Assembly: GCA_963718305.1 (NCBI GenBank)
Contig: CAVQZG010000022.1
Location: forward strand, 124,001 to 188,000
DNA length: 64,000 nt
Direction: 5' to 3'
From: RYN-230 sp963718305
GTDB taxonomy: Bacteria; Actinomycetota; Actinomycetes; Streptosporangiales; Streptosporangiaceae
Position numbers and translations under genes: made by a program. How positions within the stretch are numbered: the stretch's first letter is position 1; each line of letters starts with the position of its first letter. This document shows positions 61,619-64,000 of this stretch, one piece after another. The notes below the pieces were generated by a model. The model was given only the letters and a program-made list of their open reading frames with translations. It was not told the origin of the DNA and searched no databases.

Positions 61619-62836
61619 ATGCCCAAGATCAAGGTAATTAATCCCGTCGTCGAGATCGACGGCGACGAGATGACGCGGATCATCTGGCACTTCATCAAGG
61701 ACCAGCTGATCCTGCCCTACCTCGATATCGACCTGAAGTACTACGACCTGTCCGTCGAGCACCGTGACGCCACGGACGACCAGGTCACGGTGGACGCGGC
61801 CAATGCGATCAAGCAGTACGGGGTCGGGGTCAAGTGCGCCACCATCACCCCCGATGAGGCCCGGGTCGAGGAGTTCGGCCTGAAGAAGATGTGGCGGTCG
61901 CCCAACGGGACCATCCGCAACATCCTCGGGGGCGTCGTGTTCCGCGAGCCCATCGTGATCTCCAGCGTGCCGCGGTTCGTGCCGGGCTGGACCGAGCCGA
62001 TCATCATCGGCCGCCACGCCCACGGCGACCAGTACCGGGCGACGGACTTCGTGGTGCCCGGCCCGGGCACGGTGCGCATCTCCTACCAGCCCGAGGATGG
62101 CCAGGGCGAGCCGATCGACCTGGAGGTGTCCAGCTTCCCCGGCGGCGGCGTGGCCATGGCCATGTACAACTACGACGACTCGATCCGGGACTTCGCCCGG
62201 GCCACCATGCGGTACGCGCTGGCCCGCCGGTACCCGCTGTACCTGTCCACCAAGAACACCATCCTCAAGTTCTACGACGGCCGGTTCAAGGACCTGTTCC
62301 AGGAGATCTTCGAGGCCGAGTTCAAGGCCGAGTTCGAGGCGGCGGGCATCTGGTACGAGCACCGGCTGATCGACGACATGGTGGCCCAGGTCATCAAGGG
62401 CCACGGCGGCGTCGTCTGGGCGTGCAAGAACTACGACGGCGACGTCGAGTCCGACATCGTCGCCCAGGGGTACGGCTCGCTCGGCCTGATGACCAGCGTC
62501 CTGATGACCCCGGACGGCAAGACCATCGAGGCCGAGGCGGCCCACGGCACGGTCACCCGGCACTACCGGCAGCACCAGCAGGGCAAGCCGACCTCGACCA
62601 ACCCCATCGCGTCGATCTTCGCCTGGACCCAGGGCCTCGCGCACCGCGGCGAGCTGGACGGCACCCCCGAGGTGACCCGGTTCGCGGAAACCCTGGAGCG
62701 GGTGTGCGTGCAGACCGTGGAGGAAGGCAAGATGACCAAGGACCTGGCGCTGCTGGTGGGTCAGGACACGCCGTTCCTGACCACCGAGGAATTCCTCGAG
62801 GCGCTCAGCGAGAGCCTCGCCGCGGCGATGGCCTGA
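61619..62836 (+). CDS. icd: NADP-dependent isocitrate dehydrogenase
   Basis: A 405-residue homodimeric type II isocitrate dehydrogenase, oxidising isocitrate to 2-oxoglutarate. It has VVEIDGDEMTRIIWHFIKDQ near the start, SPNGTIRNILGGVVFREPIV (substrate binding with Ser and Arg) and the metal-binding aspartates in YDGDVESDIVAQGYGSLG, and ends GQDTPFLTTEEFLEALSES. The ATG follows GGAAGGGAAG. It is 67 bases after the DUF3017 gene and 15 bases before mdh. Confidence 0.95.
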   Translation: MPKIKVINPVVEIDGDEMTRIIWHFIKDQLILPYLDIDLKYYDLSVEHRDATDDQVTVDAANAIKQYGVGVKCATITPDEARVEEFGLKKMWRSPNGTIRNILGGVVFREPIVISSVPRFVPGWTEPIIIGRHAHGDQYRATDFVVPGPGTVRISYQPEDGQGEPIDLEVSSFPGGGVAMAMYNYDDSIRDFARATMRYALARRYPLYLSTKNTILKFYDGRFKDLFQEIFEAEFKAEFEAAGIWYEHRLIDDMVAQVIKGHGGVVWACKNYDGDVESDIVAQGYGSLGLMTSVLMTPDGKTIEAEAAHGTVTRHYRQHQQGKPTSTNPIASIFAWTQGLAHRGELDGTPEVTRFAETLERVCVQTVEEGKMTKDLALLVGQDTPFLTTEEFLEALSESLAAAMA

Positions 62837-62851
62837 AAGGAGCACGGGAGA

Positions 62852-63808
62852 ATGACCCGCAGGGGCAAGGTAACCGTTGTCGGGGCCGGGTTCTACGGCT
62901 CGACCACCGCGCAGCGGCTCGCCGAGTACGACATCTTCGATGAGGTCGTGCTGACCGACATCGTCGAGGGCAAGCCGGAGGGGCTGGCCCTGGACATCAG
63001 CCAGTCCCGGCCGATCGAGGGCTTCGAGACCCAGGTGACCGGGCAGACCACCGGTCCCGGTGGCGAGGGCTACGAGGCGATCGGCGGGTCGTCCATCGTG
63101 ATCGTCACGGCCGGCCTGCCGCGCAAGCCCGGGATGAGCCGGATGGACCTGATCGGCGTCAACGCCAAGATCGTCCGCTCGGTGGCGGAGAACGTGGTCA
63201 AGCACGCCCCGGACGCCGTGCTGATCGTGGTGTCCAACCCGCTGGACGAGATGACCGCGCTCGCGGCCAAGGTGACCGGCTTCCCCGCGACCCGGGTGCT
63301 CGGCCAGGCGGGCATGCTCGACACCGCCCGGTTCAGCTACTTCGTGGCGGAGAAGCTGGGCGTGCCGGTCGGCTCGGTGCAGACCCTCACCCTCGGCTCG
63401 CACGGCGACACCATGGTCCCGGTTCCGTCCGCCTGCACGGTGGACGGCAAGCCGCTGGCCAGCCTGCTCGGCCAGGAGGAGATCGACGCGCTGGTGCAGC
63501 GGACCCGCAACGGCGGGGCCGAGATCGTCGGCCTGCTCAAGACGGGTTCCGCGTACTACGCCCCGTCGGCCGCGGCGGCCCGGATGGCCCGGGCGGTCGC
63601 CGAGGACTCCGGCCGGGTGCTGCCGGTGTGCGCCTGGGTGGACGGCGAGTACGGCATCTCCGGGGTCTACCTGGGCGTCGAGGCGGAGATCGGCAGGGCC
63701 GGGGTCCGCTCCGTGGTGCAGCGGGACCTCACCGACACCGAACTGGCCGCGCTGCGCGAGGCCGCCGAGGCGGTCCGGGCCAAGCAGGCCGACGTGGCCA
63801 GCCTCTAA
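62852..63808 (+). CDS. mdh: Malate dehydrogenase (LDH-like type)
   Basis: A 318-residue NAD-dependent enzyme that oxidises malate to oxaloacetate. KVTVVGAGFYGSTTAQRLAE binds NAD; DIVEGKPEGLALDISQ has the acidic residue for NAD preference; the first active-site Arg is in GLPRKPGMSRMDLIGVNAKI and the catalytic His in TLGSHGDTMVPVPSACTVDG. These forms belong to the LDH-like MDH group. ATG with AAAGGAG upstream. With icd it forms the tail of the gltA-DUF3017-icd-mdh operon. A perfect inverted repeat follows its stop. Confidence 0.94.
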   Translation: MTRRGKVTVVGAGFYGSTTAQRLAEYDIFDEVVLTDIVEGKPEGLALDISQSRPIEGFETQVTGQTTGPGGEGYEAIGGSSIVIVTAGLPRKPGMSRMDLIGVNAKIVRSVAENVVKHAPDAVLIVVSNPLDEMTALAAKVTGFPATRVLGQAGMLDTARFSYFVAEKLGVPVGSVQTLTLGSHGDTMVPVPSACTVDGKPLASLLGQEEIDALVQRTRNGGAEIVGLLKTGSAYYAPSAAAARMARAVAEDSGRVLPVCAWVDGEYGISGVYLGVEAEIGRAGVRSVVQRDLTDTELAALREAAEAVRAKQADVASL

Positions 63809-63834
63809 CGCTCAGCAGCATCCGCGCTCTATTC

Positions 63835-63882
63835 GTGATCATGGGGTTGCCGAGGTTATGGCCCCAGCAACCCCATGATCAC
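63835..63882. terminator. Perfect 16-bp inverted repeat after mdh
   Basis: GTGATCATGGGGTTGC (63835-63850) and its exact complement (63867-63882) surround a 16-base loop, 27 bases after the mdh stop. It should end the TCA operon transcript. The arms contain CATGATCAC, also in the hutI/lrp hairpin. Nothing else is recognisable between here and the window end. Confidence 0.75.
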
Positions 63883-64000
63883 GCCGTGGGCAGGCATCCG
63901 GCGGGATGGCTGTGGGGCGCAGGGGGCCGGTGGGTTTATGAAGTAGCCGCCGCTGGGTGGCGGCGCCGGGGCACGGCAGGATGGGGTGGCGGCTAGGCCG

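Noticed and set aside
60755..63403. 882-residue reverse-strand frame
   Set aside because: Runs antisense through the citrate synthase, DUF3017, icd and mdh genes, all of which are well supported.

Overview
The window is very GC-rich DNA, gene-dense on both strands, from an actinomycete (class Actinomycetes). The evidence is a multifunctional 2-oxoglutarate decarboxylase/dehydrogenase of the Kgd type, a GlgE-type alpha-glucan locus (glgE, treS, mak, glgB with a divergent glgP), a BldC-like developmental regulator, a gltA-DUF3017-icd-mdh block, a Streptomyces-like hut cluster, and many GTG/TTG starts. Several genes have TAnnnT-type -10 boxes six bases before the start codon, as in leaderless actinobacterial mRNAs. 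The species cannot be named from the sequence. No rRNA, tRNA, CRISPR array, transposase or phage module was seen.

Layout. 0-5.3 kb: the end of an APC permease, a CGNR zinc-finger regulator, a quinone-oxidoreductase-like enzyme, an AlaA-like aminotransferase and a DUF4097-PadR operon. 5.4-10.6 kb: kgd with a tiny coupled DUF6104 gene and an upstream glutathionyl-hydroquinone-reductase-like protein whose catalytic Cys is Asp. 10.7-17.7 kb: DedA, a BlaI-type repressor, a nitrilase-family enzyme divergent from an aminotransferase, a frameshifted serpin, and small enzymes. 17.7-23.2 kb: an overlapping glycosyltransferase-methyltransferase-toroid-protein operon, divergent from a GDP-mannose-4,6-dehydratase-like gene, then a VIT1-family transporter. 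23.5-34.8 kb: an OpuC/ProVWX-like ABC importer followed by hutU, an M20 amidohydrolase, hutF, a MarR/extradiol-dioxygenase pair and hutI. 34.8-43.8 kb: a double Lrp/AsnC regulator divergent from a (frameshifted) MFS exporter, DUF574 methyltransferase, flavin reductase, SppA, a Nudix-NYN fusion and membrane proteins. 43.8-54.7 kb: the GlgE pathway. 55-59.6 kb: bldC, enoyl-CoA hydratase, a membrane Ser/Thr kinase facing an FHA-HTH regulator. 59.8-63.8 kb: TCA genes.

How the parts work together. TreS, Mak, GlgE and GlgB convert trehalose to maltose, maltose-1-phosphate and branched alpha-glucan, and GlgP degrades it. Citrate synthase, Icd, Mdh and Kgd cover a large share of the TCA cycle. HutU, HutI and HutF take urocanate to N-formylglutamate. 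No hutH or hutG is visible, and the M20 hydrolase in the operon is the candidate for the missing deformylase step.

Two cross-cutting patterns stand out. First, short tandem repeats, mostly of 15 bp (five codons) and with unrelated sequences, sit at gene ends, linkers or inside otherwise conserved proteins (DedA, PadR, HutI, ABC ATPase, MFS, GlgP, kinase). Second, at least five conserved genes are interrupted by apparent one-base indels (serpin, ABC permease, MFS, maltokinase, kinase), and hutF has lost its stop; in the kinase the indel falls exactly in a 16-bp copy of a 15-bp repeat. Sequencing error is the simplest explanation for most of these, but slippage in the repeats deserves a check.
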